24,213 nt of DNA from DATEMK01 sp035275625 (GTDB lineage Bacteria > Bacteroidota > Bacteroidia > AKYH767-A > OLB10): the NCBI GenBank assembly GCA_035275625.1, contig DATEMK010000072.1, forward strand, positions 1 to 24,213, read 5' to 3'. This document shows positions 1 through 7,810 of this stretch, in pieces. Each line of letters opens with the position of its first letter. The stretch's first letter is position 1. The notes beneath the pieces are model-generated. The model was not told where the DNA came from and made no database searches. It saw nothing but the letters and a program-made list of their open reading frames with translations. The position numbers and the translations under genes are program-made.

Positions 1-106
1 TGTTTCCCGTTTTTTTCAGGTTACGTTCTTTGAAATATTGCTCCACGTGCGCATTAATAGAATTGAAGAAAATTTTCCTCTGATTATTAAAAGTGACCTG
101 GGGCAT
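1..106 (-). CDS. Fatty-acid desaturase, N-terminal fragment (cut by window edge)
   Basis: An ATG at 106 reading leftwards opens a frame of 35 codons that leaves the window without a stop. The peptide contains FFNSINAHVEQYFKERNLKK followed by TGN. From memory this resembles the start of the Bacteroidota membrane fatty-acid desaturases (acyl-CoA/linoleoyl-CoA desaturase type), which open with a short N-terminal strand and a helix ending in a K-x-T-G motif before the first membrane span. The histidine boxes that would prove the function lie outside the window. The gene has its own promoter, with the duplicated operator described at 142-206 and a predicted leader of about 30 nt. If the assignment is right, the product introduces double bonds into membrane acyl chains. 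The assignment rests on a short N-terminus, so it is moderate. Confidence 0.55.
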   Translation of the reverse strand, partial: MPQVTFNNQRKIFFNSINAHVEQYFKERNLKKTGN

Positions 107-141
107 TTTATTTTTTTATAAATATTAACGTGATTTAAATG

Positions 142-206
142 TAAAAGTAAACGGCCCCTTACTGAAAAGCATTACATAATTTTGGAAATAAGTTACATAA
201 TTCACA
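142..206 (-). promoter_or_regulatory. Promoter and duplicated operator of the desaturase gene (site A)
   Basis: Read on the minus strand: an extended distal box AATATGTGAATTATGTAAC (core at 192-201), 11 nt, a proximal copy ATTATGTAAT (171-180), 21 nt, and a -7 box TACTTTTA (142-149). This is one mismatch from the Bacteroidota consensus TAnnTTTG. The two cores start 21 bp apart. The same spacing is found at sites B, C and D. The predicted start is near 135, about 30 nt before the ATG at 106. Confidence 0.7.
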
Positions 207-228
207 TATTCAGCTTACCGCTGAAAAG

Positions 229-567
229 TTATTCATAACCGCTTTTAATTACAGTCAAAATCATTTTGAACCTCCCGTTTGGTCTTATAAAGTTGGATTT
301 ATGGGCCGGTATGATAATGGACTCTCCTGTTTCCAGGGATAAGGAAATTCCGTCAATCACAAGTTCTGCTTTGCCTTCAATGATTTGCGCATAGGTGTCG
401 AAAGGAGATGTTTTTTCTGTTAACCCCTCGCCACTGTCAAATGACATGACACTTATATTTCCTGTTGATTTTTTCAGAATTGTTTTGATGACAACAGAAT
501 TTGAAACATATTCGATTATTTCCACGGTGATATGTGCTTTTGATTTTTCAAGTTCAACGGTATCCAT
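229..567 (-). CDS. Small single-domain cupin protein
   Basis: 112 aa with no signal peptide. Residues about 38-105 show the cupin beta-sandwich pattern: a hydrophobic strand, the segment SPFDTYAQIIEGKAELVIDG (motif 1 region) and GESIIIPAHKSNF (motif 2 region). The usual metal-binding His-x-His of motif 1 is absent, and the usual PxxxPH histidine of motif 2 is displaced to PAHKSN, so this copy may not bind metal in the standard way. Similar stand-alone cupins of Bacteroidota have no settled function. The gene is monocistronic, with the site B promoter upstream (leader about 34 nt) and site A immediately downstream. Its inclusion in the four-site set suggests a role in the same response as the desaturase and OmpA-like protein (inference). 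Confidence 0.75.
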   Translation of the reverse strand: MDTVELEKSKAHITVEIIEYVSNSVVIKTILKKSTGNISVMSFDSGEGLTEKTSPFDTYAQIIEGKAELVIDGISLSLETGESIIIPAHKSNFIRPNGRFKMILTVIKSGYE

Positions 568-607
568 GGTTTTCCTTTTGTAATGATTTTAAAAAATCTT
601 TACACTA

Positions 608-673
608 CAAAGGTGTCTCCTTTAGTTCCGGAAACCGTTACATAATTTCTGGAAAAAGTTACATAATTCACAC
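608..673 (-). promoter_or_regulatory. Promoter and duplicated operator of the cupin gene (site B)
   Basis: Minus-strand reading: distal box AATGTGTGAATTATGTAAC (core 658-667), 11 nt, proximal ATTATGTAAC (637-646), 21 nt, and -7 box CACCTTTG (608-615). The two ten-base cores are identical and start 21 bp apart. No TTTG-type -33 element is visible: the proximal core occupies that position. The predicted start is near 601, giving a leader of about 34 nt to the ATG at 567. Confidence 0.75.
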
Positions 674-713
674 ATTTGAAAAATTATGAACAACCCGAAA
701 CTGTGAAATAATT

Positions 714-2528
714 TTATTGAAATGTCACTGTTGCAGGTTTTTGAAGGTCAAAATCGCGGAACTGAAAATCATAGGATTTAAGAGAATTTAATTTCAGAAG
801 GTCGTTGCCTGACCCCGGAATCACCGGGTAGAAAGCTATTGCAAGCTGAAATGTATTCAACACAAGCAATTCGTTGCGGAAAAGTATGCCAAAGCCTATT
901 GTTGAATAAAACCTGCTTTTAAAAAGATTTTGATTATCGGCAGCAAGCAGCGCACCGGTGAAATATAGAATTGGAGCAAATCGAAAACCGATGAAAGAGT
1001 AGGGAGCATACAATTGGGTCTGGGTGGAAAAGACCAGGCGTTTTGTTCCATAAAGAACTGCGCTGTTAAATCCCTGTATGCCATTCTCCTCGTTAACAGT
1101 AAGCACATCCGTTGGAAAACGCTCAATGCCGAGCGTTAAGCGTGGTTTAATGAACTGGCGGAGCTTCCATTTTCCTATTTCAAGAAGGTTGGTGAAATAA
1201 GTAATGTCTGCAGAAAACACACCACGCTCAAGGCGCGAATTATTTTTGAAGGTTCCGTATTCGACATTAGCAGCCAAATAACCTATACCCTCCATGTAGT
1301 TCCCCCAGCCGATGCGCGCACCAAAATAGGTACGGTTAAAAAATCCTTTATTTTGTCTGCCAAGAGTGAATGATAACACCTGTCCTGTCGGGACATCTTC
1401 GGGCAAACCGAATTTAAAAATAAATTTATCTTTTATATAGATCCGCTGGGAAACACCTAAACCGGCAAGATAAAATTTTTCATCTGAGAGAAGTCCAAGG
1501 GTATCAGTTCCCGCTACGGGATTGGAAAGATAATCTGTATTCAGATAGCGGGTTGTTAAAACTAAATTCGTTATGCGGCTTACTTCACTATAATTTTTAA
1601 ACAGTTTCCAGCTTTTTCCTGCCCAAACATCATATTGATTGTATTTTACATTGGGAATTGTTTTTATTACATCAGTATAAAATAACGTATCGGAAGTGGT
1701 AATATTTGAGAAAGCAAATCCTCCTGCCCATTTTGTAAGCGGAGAATAAAACGGACGGTTAATGCTGATGCCATTATAAAAAATAGAATCAAAATCGGCT
1801 TTATAATATATGGTAGTGGTGATAAAAGTATTTTTGAAATTGGGGATTGTATATATGCCTTCATATATATTATTGTTATTAGGAACAAGCCGGATGCTGT
1901 TGTCTAACTGGTGGCCAGTGCCAAAAAAATCTTTTTCGATCAATTGAATTTTTGTATCGTTACCTGCACTTGTTAACTTTATAATGGTAGTCCACACATC
2001 AATTTCGCGTATATAAATATCTAAGGAATCGCTTCCTGATTTAACGGGATAAATAACAACATCTTTCAAATAAGGCGAAGTTCTTAACAGCCGCTCTGAT
2101 TCTTTTATTTTAAATTCATCGAGCGTATCTCCTTCATGAAACAACAATTGATTGCGGATAGCAAAACGGGAAGTTTTTAAATGCAGCTTATTGCCTGCTT
2201 TAGTCCAGAAGTTATCCGCCTTCTTAAGCGTATCATAAATATCGTATCCGAAAGGATCGTATGTATGAATGTAAATGGTACGGATAATTTTTCCTTCAAA
2301 GGTTTCATAAGAAGGTATTTTGAGCCGTTTGCTTTTCTTTTTGTTCAAATCGCTTACAGGACGAAAGAATGCTTTGTATAGTGCATAGGTAAATCCTTTT
2401 TTCTTAGCATAGGTTTCCATGCTTCGGTACACTTTTAAGGAATCTTCTATAACAGGAGAACTCTGTGATCTTGCAAATTCACTTATGCAAAAACATAAAA
2501 AAAGAGTTAAAATTATTTTCCGGTGCAT
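714..2528 (-). CDS. BamA/TamA-like (Omp85 superfamily) outer-membrane protein
   Basis: 604 aa. It starts with a signal peptide (residues 1-21, ending ARSQ). Residues about 75-180 contain POTRA-like sequence: GKIIRTIYIHTYDPFG, then LLFHEGDTLDEFKIKESERL, LRTSPYLKDVVIYPV and a following strand. The remainder (about 195-604) has the alternating aromatic/glycine pattern of a 16-strand type beta barrel (for example FGARIGWGNYMEGIGYLAANVEYG). The C-terminus ends in strand-like sequence. Members of this superfamily insert or translocate proteins at the outer membrane; this one is shorter than BamA, with about one POTRA domain, and is closer to TamA or to uncharacterised Bacteroidota Omp85 proteins. 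It lies 14 bp downstream of the hydrolase gene and is probably co-transcribed with it. The exact substrate cannot be told. Confidence 0.75.
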   Translation of the reverse strand: MHRKIILTLFLCFCISEFARSQSSPVIEDSLKVYRSMETYAKKKGFTYALYKAFFRPVSDLNKKKSKRLKIPSYETFEGKIIRTIYIHTYDPFGYDIYDTLKKADNFWTKAGNKLHLKTSRFAIRNQLLFHEGDTLDEFKIKESERLLRTSPYLKDVVIYPVKSGSDSLDIYIREIDVWTTIIKLTSAGNDTKIQLIEKDFFGTGHQLDNSIRLVPNNNNIYEGIYTIPNFKNTFITTTIYYKADFDSIFYNGISINRPFYSPLTKWAGGFAFSNITTSDTLFYTDVIKTIPNVKYNQYDVWAGKSWKLFKNYSEVSRITNLVLTTRYLNTDYLSNPVAGTDTLGLLSDEKFYLAGLGVSQRIYIKDKFIFKFGLPEDVPTGQVLSFTLGRQNKGFFNRTYFGARIGWGNYMEGIGYLAANVEYGTFKNNSRLERGVFSADITYFTNLLEIGKWKLRQFIKPRLTLGIERFPTDVLTVNEENGIQGFNSAVLYGTKRLVFSTQTQLYAPYSFIGFRFAPILYFTGALLAADNQNLFKSRFYSTIGFGILFRNELLVLNTFQLAIAFYPVIPGSGNDLLKLNSLKSYDFQFRDFDLQKPATVTFQ

Positions 2529-2542
2529 GAAAAATTTTCATT

Positions 2543-3364
2543 TCACAAACCCGAAATAAAACTATATATGTGTTGGTTAAATTCATCCGGCTGTTCAAGG
2601 TTTGACACGTGCCCGGCTTTACTAATGCTGTGCAACGTTGCATTGGCTATATTCTGAAGCAGGAACTCTGACTGCGCGAGAGGGGTTACTTTATCTTCCT
2701 TGCCACAAAGAATTAACGCGGGAATGGAAATTTCATGCAACGAGGAACAAGTTTCCCAACGTTGTGCAAGAGCATTTAATGTTCCTGTGACTGTTACAGC
2801 CGATGTGGAAAGAATAGTGTTTTTTATTTTTTCAGCAATTTCTTTTTTAGCATCCAATGTCTCCTGGCAAAAAATATTTTTTATAAATCCTTCTGCAAAG
2901 TCTTTTAATCCGCTTGCCATTATATGAGAAATTGTCTGGCTGCGTTTTTCTTTTACTTCGGGTGTATCGGCAATGCATTGTGTATCGCACAGAATGATTG
3001 CTTTAAATTTTCCGGGATAACGGTTTACGGCATTTAACAAAATATACCCGCCCATAGATAAGCCGCAAACTATGGCCTGGGGTATTTGAAGATAATCCAT
3101 AAATTTTATCAGGTCATCAGCAAATAACTCAATGCTCATCTTTTCTTTTCCGGCAGTTGATTTGCCAAATCCGCGGATATCATAAGCTATTACCCGGTGT
3201 GACTTTTTCAGAAAATCCATCTGGGGTTGCCAGGATGATTTGTCAAAAGGAAATCCATGAATGAATATAACCGGGATTAATCCTTTTCCAAAATCATCAT
3301 AACAAATTGTAACGTCATCCACATGAATGTTTACATCGTTTCCTGTTGCATTTATTGGTTCCAT
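2543..3364 (-). CDS. Alpha/beta-fold hydrolase
   Basis: 273 aa, no signal peptide, cytoplasmic. The fold is shown by the oxyanion motif HGFPFDKSSW (about 35-44), the nucleophile elbow GLSMGG (Ser about 104), the acid residue in LCGKEDKVTP and the catalytic His in KAGHVSNLEQP near the C-terminus. The lid region is about 130-210. This layout matches the 3-oxoadipate enol-lactonase/haloperoxidase-like branch of the family, but the branch is broad and the substrate cannot be inferred. It is the first gene of a likely two-gene unit with the Omp85-like protein 14 bp downstream. The 108 bp upstream (3365-3472) contains a weak -7-like TAATTTTA (3385-3392 on the minus strand) and no clear terminator. 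Confidence 0.85.
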   Translation of the reverse strand: MEPINATGNDVNIHVDDVTICYDDFGKGLIPVIFIHGFPFDKSSWQPQMDFLKKSHRVIAYDIRGFGKSTAGKEKMSIELFADDLIKFMDYLQIPQAIVCGLSMGGYILLNAVNRYPGKFKAIILCDTQCIADTPEVKEKRSQTISHIMASGLKDFAEGFIKNIFCQETLDAKKEIAEKIKNTILSTSAVTVTGTLNALAQRWETCSSLHEISIPALILCGKEDKVTPLAQSEFLLQNIANATLHSISKAGHVSNLEQPDEFNQHIYSFISGL

Positions 3365-3472
3365 ATTTGTTGTAATTAGATTTTTAAAATTAATTTTTTA
3401 TTCATTAGTTTTTCTTCTGCTTAAATTCTTCTTCCTTTATTCATCTTTTTTTTCACCGGCATCTCATGATAT

Positions 3473-4594
3473 TTATTTTATAACTGTTTTCTTTTTCTTT
3501 ACAACCGGTATCTTAAAATTAAAAATAGCTTTCCCGGTTCCCGATTGAGTATCGCCAAGAAGGAAGCCGAAAGGTGTTAACGGTTCAATTCTGTCAAAAA
3601 CCACTTTTATAATCGCGGTTAGTGGAATGGCAAGAAACATTCCTGCGAAACCCCACAATGCACCACCTATTAATACTACAATAATTGAAACCAGCCCGTT
3701 AATTTTTACTTTGGAAGCAACGATTCTCGGAACGATTAAATTATTGTCTATGAATTGGACGATAAGGTAAGCTGCCAGCACCCACAATGCCGTAACGGGC
3801 GATTGTGTGGCAAGCGCAATAATCATTGGAATAGCAATAGCAATTATTCCTCCGATATATGGAATGACATTGAGCAGTGCGCCTATGATACCAATAAGAA
3901 TGGCGTACTGAATTCCTAAAATTAACAGCCCGATCGAATTGAGGGTAGCAACAATAGCAGCTTCAAGAAGCAATCCTATGAGGTAGCTTTGAATCAGCGT
4001 TCTTGTTTCAACCAAGACCTCTGCCACTACGGAATGCTTTTCTCGCTGAAACAGGCGGGCAATGAATTCGAGCAAGTGCGGCTTGTAAAATAAGATCATA
4101 AAAATATAAACAGGGAGCAGCAGCAATAACACTAATATGCCGCCAAAAGTGAGTAATGTTTGCCCGATTACAGTGGTGCCGGTATTCATTCCTTCTGATT
4201 TTAATTTGGCTATCCATTCACCTGTTTTTTGCGTGCTGACATTGAATGTTTGAGATACCCAGACAATCAAATCCTGGAACAAGGAAAGTATTTTTTCCTT
4301 TAATTGCGGGAAAGTTTCGGTGAACAGGCTTGCCTGCGAACCGATAAAATAACCTACCCCCCCGATAAGAATGATTGCAGCAGTTAATGCAAGAAATATA
4401 GCAATCACCCGGTTTACTTTTTGGCGGGTTAAATAATTTACAACAGGATTAAGGAGAATGGCAAGAATGGTGGCAAAGACGATTGGGACAATAATATCCT
4501 GGCCAATAAATAAAATATAAAACAAGGATATTATTCCTACTAAAATTTGGGCAAGCTTGGAGTAAACAGGAAGCTTTATTGCTGAATGGTCCAT
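3473..4594 (-). CDS. AI-2E family (PerM/TqsA-like) membrane permease
   Basis: 373 aa with about eight predicted membrane segments. There is a hydrophobic pair at residues 10-55, another at 62-85, a soluble central part (about 90-150), then helices at about 153-175, 205-265, 270-300 and 310-345. The segment LNVIPYIGGIIAIAIPMIIAL followed by LIVQFIDNNLIVPRIV is the signature region of the AI-2E transporter family (formerly UPF0118). The family includes exporters and sodium/proton antiporters; the AI-2 name does not prove autoinducer transport. The C-terminal tail is lysine-rich. The start is 2 bp after the stop of the upstream PqiA-like gene, so the two are almost certainly translated from one mRNA. 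Confidence 0.88.
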   Translation of the reverse strand: MDHSAIKLPVYSKLAQILVGIISLFYILFIGQDIIVPIVFATILAILLNPVVNYLTRQKVNRVIAIFLALTAAIILIGGVGYFIGSQASLFTETFPQLKEKILSLFQDLIVWVSQTFNVSTQKTGEWIAKLKSEGMNTGTTVIGQTLLTFGGILVLLLLLPVYIFMILFYKPHLLEFIARLFQREKHSVVAEVLVETRTLIQSYLIGLLLEAAIVATLNSIGLLILGIQYAILIGIIGALLNVIPYIGGIIAIAIPMIIALATQSPVTALWVLAAYLIVQFIDNNLIVPRIVASKVKINGLVSIIVVLIGGALWGFAGMFLAIPLTAIIKVVFDRIEPLTPFGFLLGDTQSGTGKAIFNFKIPVVKKKKTVIK

Positions 4595-4596
4595 GA

Positions 4597-5949
4597 CTAA
4601 TTTATTTTTTCTATTTCCGTATTTTCAACTAATTTATTTTTATCGGGTGAAATTCTCTTAAGAATTACAGATAAAATCAAACTAAATAAAACAAATGCGA
4701 TAAATAAAATAAAACCCGGCTGCAGAGATGTTTTATTGGTTGCAATGCTTGCCATATTTTCATTATTCATATCCGTACTCATTTTTCCAAGCTCACTGTC
4801 AAGAATGCCTTTAAAGCCGATGTAGGCCATAAATATTGCCACTACCATCACATCAGCCATTGACCATTTCCCGGATTTAAACGCAAAGAATTTAATGATT
4901 TTAGAATTTCTCCATTTTTCAGAACCCAGTAAAAAGAATTTTGTGGACAACAGCTTGGCAACCGGAAAAACGATGCTGAATATCAGTATGAGCAGCCCAA
5001 CGAGCACCGAATCAGCCTTGCCGGTTTCAATTAAAATTTTTACAACATCAATAATGCTTTTACTCTGGTAAAATAAAACCTGGTCATAGAACAGGATGTT
5101 TTTTCCTATCAGCAAAAAGTTTATTTCCTGGATGCGTGCGTCAATTTCAATCATCGGGGCGGCAAGTCCTGTGAAAAGAAATATAAGCGCAAGAATTACA
5201 GATATAGTAAATAACGGTGTATTTAAAACGGCTGCTTTTCGCAACACTAACCATAGCAGTAAAAAGAAAACCATTACGCCCAACATTATATAGGTGTACC
5301 TGTAAGACTGCTCCTGCAGGTTATCCGCCCGTTCAGAAATTATTTTATTAAACTCATTTACATCTGCTACTTTATAGTTTGACAAAATCCGGTCATAGCT
5401 TGAACTTTCCAGAATGCTGTCGCGGGTTTGTGCTGCAAAGTCGTTTAATTTATCCTGTGCCAGGTATTTCAATCTTGCCTTGCTGCGCGGTTTTTTTACC
5501 TGGTCAATTATTGTCTGCGAAAATTCAGGAACCCGCTCCCGCACTTTATCCACATTTACAAAAGTTTTAAATGCAAACTTTTTTAGTTTCCCTCCAACGC
5601 TTTTTTGCTTTTCGTTGATCATATCTTCAGCCTGCGTAATCAAGGCATTCAATATTTTGTTCACTTCTCTTTTAAGCGTATCCTGCTGATCTCCGCTGAA
5701 TTCAAATTCATCAATCTGTGTATTTACAATTTCGGTAATATTATCACGCCATTTGTTAACAGATAAAAGACCATGCTGAATGTTGTTTACATCAGAATAG
5801 TCTTTTTTCAAAACAGCCCGTTCCGCAGATAAATTATAAATGGTATAGCCGCACCACCCTGCAAAACCTGCAAAAGGCAGTATGACAAGAATAAAAACAA
5901 TGCGGAGTATTTTTTCTTTAAGCGTGTACTTTTGAATTTTTGCTTTCAT
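4597..5949 (-). CDS. Paraquat-inducible protein A (PqiA)-like membrane protein with a large N-terminal extension
   Basis: 450 aa. One membrane segment at about 14-36 is followed by a roughly 180-residue mostly helical, charged, probably periplasmic region (about 40-215). The C-terminal half has four to five membrane helices (about 218-236, 245-265, 312-332, 366-384 and 412-432). The C-terminal half carries PqiA-family features: a short loop after the third helix, LLSTKFFLLGSEKWR, and GKWSMADVMVVAIFMAYIGF. PqiA proteins of Proteobacteria work with MCE proteins in lipid movement between membranes. No MCE gene is seen here, so that role is only a suggestion. The long extension before the PqiA part is unusual compared with canonical PqiA. 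The gene leads the tight pair with the AI-2E permease and follows the ompA terminator. Confidence 0.7.
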   Translation of the reverse strand: MKAKIQKYTLKEKILRIVFILVILPFAGFAGWCGYTIYNLSAERAVLKKDYSDVNNIQHGLLSVNKWRDNITEIVNTQIDEFEFSGDQQDTLKREVNKILNALITQAEDMINEKQKSVGGKLKKFAFKTFVNVDKVRERVPEFSQTIIDQVKKPRSKARLKYLAQDKLNDFAAQTRDSILESSSYDRILSNYKVADVNEFNKIISERADNLQEQSYRYTYIMLGVMVFFLLLWLVLRKAAVLNTPLFTISVILALIFLFTGLAAPMIEIDARIQEINFLLIGKNILFYDQVLFYQSKSIIDVVKILIETGKADSVLVGLLILIFSIVFPVAKLLSTKFFLLGSEKWRNSKIIKFFAFKSGKWSMADVMVVAIFMAYIGFKGILDSELGKMSTDMNNENMASIATNKTSLQPGFILFIAFVLFSLILSVILKRISPDKNKLVENTEIEKIN

Positions 5950-6008
5950 CTGCTGATACTTTATAATCTCTTGAACCCCGGCATTTTTTTAAGTTAATCC
6001 CCGATGAA

Positions 6009-6038
6009 GAAAAAGGGCTGTTGATTTCCAACAGCCCT
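6009..6038 (-). terminator. Rho-independent terminator of the ompA-like gene
   Basis: On the minus strand a perfect 10-bp stem AGGGCTGTTG / CAACAGCCCT with a 5-nt loop (6014-6038) is followed by a T-rich tract. It lies 30 nt past the ompA-like stop, ends that transcript and separates it from the PqiA-like operon. Confidence 0.92.
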
Positions 6039-6067
6039 GAACTTAAAAACCTAACCCTTATCTTTCC

Positions 6068-7525
6068 TCAATAGGAGGTCTTCAATTCCACCCTGCGGTT
6101 TTGAGCACGGCCTGTCTTGGTTTTATTATCTGCGATCGGCTGGGATTCCCCAAAACCTTTAGCGGTCAACCTGGATTCTAAAATTCCTTTTGTCATGAGG
6201 TATTCTTTTACTGATTCTGTACGCTTTTGCGAAAGCTCCATGTTATAGCTATCATCTCCTACATTATCGGTATGCCCTTCAATAGTAAGGTTGGCTGCAT
6301 CATATTTTTGCAGGATTTCAACTAACGCATCTAATTGTGCCAACGATGATTTTTTCAGCGTTGCCTTATTGAATTCAAAGAAAATCTTGCTTGCGATCTG
6401 TGTGATTTTCTTAACGTCTTCTTTTGCAATTTCAGGGCAACCTTTGTTTGCTATTGTTCCTTTTACATCCGGACAACGGTCTTCGTTGTCTGCCACTCCA
6501 TCTCCATCCGTATCGGGGCAACCTTTTAAGGCTGAAATTCCTGCCATGTCAGGACATGTATCGTCCTCATTAAGCACACCGTCTTTATCATTATCCATCG
6601 GGCAGCCGGTTGCATCCACTTTATAACCCGCTTTGGTATCGGGACATTTATCATCTTTATCAGCTATCCCGTCACTGTCAGCATCCGGACAACCTTTTAA
6701 TGATGCTAATCCTTTTACATCAGGACAATCATCATCCTTATCGGCAATGCCATCAGCGTCTTTATCCGGGCAGCCTTTTAATAATTCTATTCCTGCTACA
6801 TCCGGGCAATCGTCTACATAATCAGCCACACCATCTTTGTCCTTATCAACCGGGCACCCGTTTTCATCCACTTTTACGCCCTTAGGTGTATCAGGACATT
6901 TATCCTTGCGGTCAGCAACCTCGTCACCATCCGCATCTTTTTTCTTGCCCGCATTGAACGTTAGTCCTATTGAATGAAAGAGAAATGCATCATTTTCATT
7001 TGCTTCGGGAGCGCCATCACGCAGGTCGCCCGTTGAATACAGAACTGTTTCCTGTATATTTAAACTTACGGTAGAACCCATGCGGATATTAATTCCCGCT
7101 CCAAACGAAGGAGCGGCATAATCAAACCTGCCTTTATCAACAGTCGGATTTTTGGCAAACATCATTGCGCCTCCACCAACGAAAATGTAAGGTCTCAGGA
7201 ATGCATCAGCGCCAAGAATGTTAAAACGCAGGTTCGCAGTTCCGGTGGTAAGCTCACTGCGAAAACGCCCGGTATCGCTGAAAAACCCGGTTTCACCTTT
7301 TGTAAAAAAAAGATTAAAATCAAGGCGGTTTCCGAGGTAACGGGAAATAGAAATACCCCCGAAACCATAAAAGGCTTTATCAGTTTTATATAAATCATTT
7401 CCAAGGTCTCCTTTATATTGAGTGGCACCGCCATGAAATCCAATATTCCATTTCTTATCAGCCGTCTGGGCATTAGATAAAAATGATGCTGCAAAACATA
7501 AACACATTAATAATAGTTTTTTCAT
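6068..7525 (-). CDS. OmpA-family outer-membrane protein with TSP type-3 calcium-binding repeats
   Basis: 485 aa. A signal peptide (1-19, ending SNAQ) is followed by an eight-strand-like N-terminal barrel (about 22-190). Six thrombospondin type-3 repeats follow, of the form DxDxDGxxDxxDxCP (about 195-355), rich in Asp and paired Cys and expected to bind Ca2+. The C-terminal OmpA/MotB peptidoglycan-binding domain (about 365-485) contains IEGHTDNVGDDSYNMELSQK and RAQNRRVEL. It anchors the outer membrane to the cell wall. The arrangement is common and abundant in Bacteroidota. It is monocistronic, with the site C operator-promoter upstream (leader about 29 nt) and a strong terminator downstream. 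The high Asp/Gly repeat part produces spurious open frames on the opposite strand. Confidence 0.93.
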   Translation of the reverse strand: MKKLLLMCLCFAASFLSNAQTADKKWNIGFHGGATQYKGDLGNDLYKTDKAFYGFGGISISRYLGNRLDFNLFFTKGETGFFSDTGRFRSELTTGTANLRFNILGADAFLRPYIFVGGGAMMFAKNPTVDKGRFDYAAPSFGAGINIRMGSTVSLNIQETVLYSTGDLRDGAPEANENDAFLFHSIGLTFNAGKKKDADGDEVADRKDKCPDTPKGVKVDENGCPVDKDKDGVADYVDDCPDVAGIELLKGCPDKDADGIADKDDDCPDVKGLASLKGCPDADSDGIADKDDKCPDTKAGYKVDATGCPMDNDKDGVLNEDDTCPDMAGISALKGCPDTDGDGVADNEDRCPDVKGTIANKGCPEIAKEDVKKITQIASKIFFEFNKATLKKSSLAQLDALVEILQKYDAANLTIEGHTDNVGDDSYNMELSQKRTESVKEYLMTKGILESRLTAKGFGESQPIADNKTKTGRAQNRRVELKTSY

Positions 7526-7560
7526 TTGTTATTTTATTTAGTTTAAAAATATTTAAGATA

Positions 7561-7629
7561 CAAAGGTGAATACATTATAAACGATGGATGTTACATAATA
7601 TATTTTAAAAGTTACATGATTCACACATT
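7561..7629 (-). promoter_or_regulatory. Promoter and duplicated operator of the ompA-like gene (site C)
   Basis: Minus-strand reading: distal AATGTGTGAATCATGTAAC (core 7611-7620), 11 nt, proximal ATTATGTAAC (7590-7599), 21 nt, and -7 box CACCTTTG (7561-7568). It matches site B in every spacing, although the spacer sequences are unrelated. The predicted start is about 7554, with a leader of about 29 nt. Confidence 0.78.
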
Positions 7630-7644
7630 AAGGAAAGCGCCATT

Positions 7645-7672
7645 AAAAAAATGTGCCACGTAGTTTTGGCAC
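7645..7672 (-). terminator. Rho-independent terminator of the candidate small RNA
   Basis: On the minus strand a 6-bp stem GTGCCA / TGGCAC (7667-7672 with 7653-7658) and 8-nt loop are followed, after one A, by seven T residues (7651-7645). The opposite strand has no T run, so it is directional. It ends just before site C of the ompA-like gene. Confidence 0.7.
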
Positions 7673-7727
7673 CCGATTCCAAAAATTGTGATATGAAAAA
7701 TAAGAGGTGTTTTTTAATATATACTTT

Positions 7728-7778
7728 TTACATCTCTAAAAGCACTTGTAATTTTCCTGCTCTAAAAAAGGCTTCCAT
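7728..7778 (-). CDS. Possible 16-codon micro-ORF inside the candidate small RNA
   Basis: ATG at 7778 reads MEAFFRAGKLQVLLEM and stops with TAA at 7728. The upstream sequence is A/T-rich, as usual for translated Bacteroidota genes, and the frame lies wholly between the site D promoter and the terminator. The peptide matches nothing I recognise. A frame this short can easily arise by chance. Confidence 0.2.
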   Translation of the reverse strand: MEAFFRAGKLQVLLEM

Positions 7779-7810
7779 ATATATTTATTAAAAATAGAAA
7801 ACCTTTGTTG

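Larger units (their letters stand above)
7645..7805 (-). ncRNA. Candidate small RNA between the AraC-family and ompA-like genes
   Basis: The site D promoter (7811-7878) points into a stretch with no recognisable gene that ends in a rho-independent terminator on the same strand. The predicted transcript is about 160 nt, starting near 7804 and ending in the T run at 7645-7651. It contains one very short frame (16 codons, 7728-7778, minus), which could be a micropeptide or chance. Because the stretch has both a dedicated promoter of the shared type and a terminator, I call it a small RNA candidate. The targets are unknown; the neighbouring ompA-like mRNA would be an obvious one by analogy with envelope small RNAs (inference). 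Confidence 0.5.

Noticed and set aside
198..206. TGTGA within the distal boxes as a CRP/FNR site
   Set aside because: CRP needs TGTGA-N6-TCACA symmetry. The second half is missing in all four sites; the elements are direct, not inverted, repeats.
209..225. Hairpin TTCAGC-GGTAA-GCTGAA after the cupin stop as a terminator
   Set aside because: The 6-bp stem has no T run on either strand, so termination cannot be supported.
3365..3472. Two tiny minus-strand frames (13 and 9 codons) between the permease and hydrolase genes
   Set aside because: Very short, Lys/Asn-rich, as expected by chance in A-rich DNA, with no conserved pattern.
6291..6885. Three overlapping plus-strand open frames across the ompA-like gene
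   Set aside because: They are antisense to the Asp/Gly-rich TSP3 repeats; the composition simply mirrors the repeats, and the minus-strand gene has full domain support.
6421..6950. Regularly spaced similar segments, possible CRISPR or tandem repeat
   Set aside because: The periodicity comes from protein-coding TSP3 repeats with variable codons, not from identical repeats with unique spacers.
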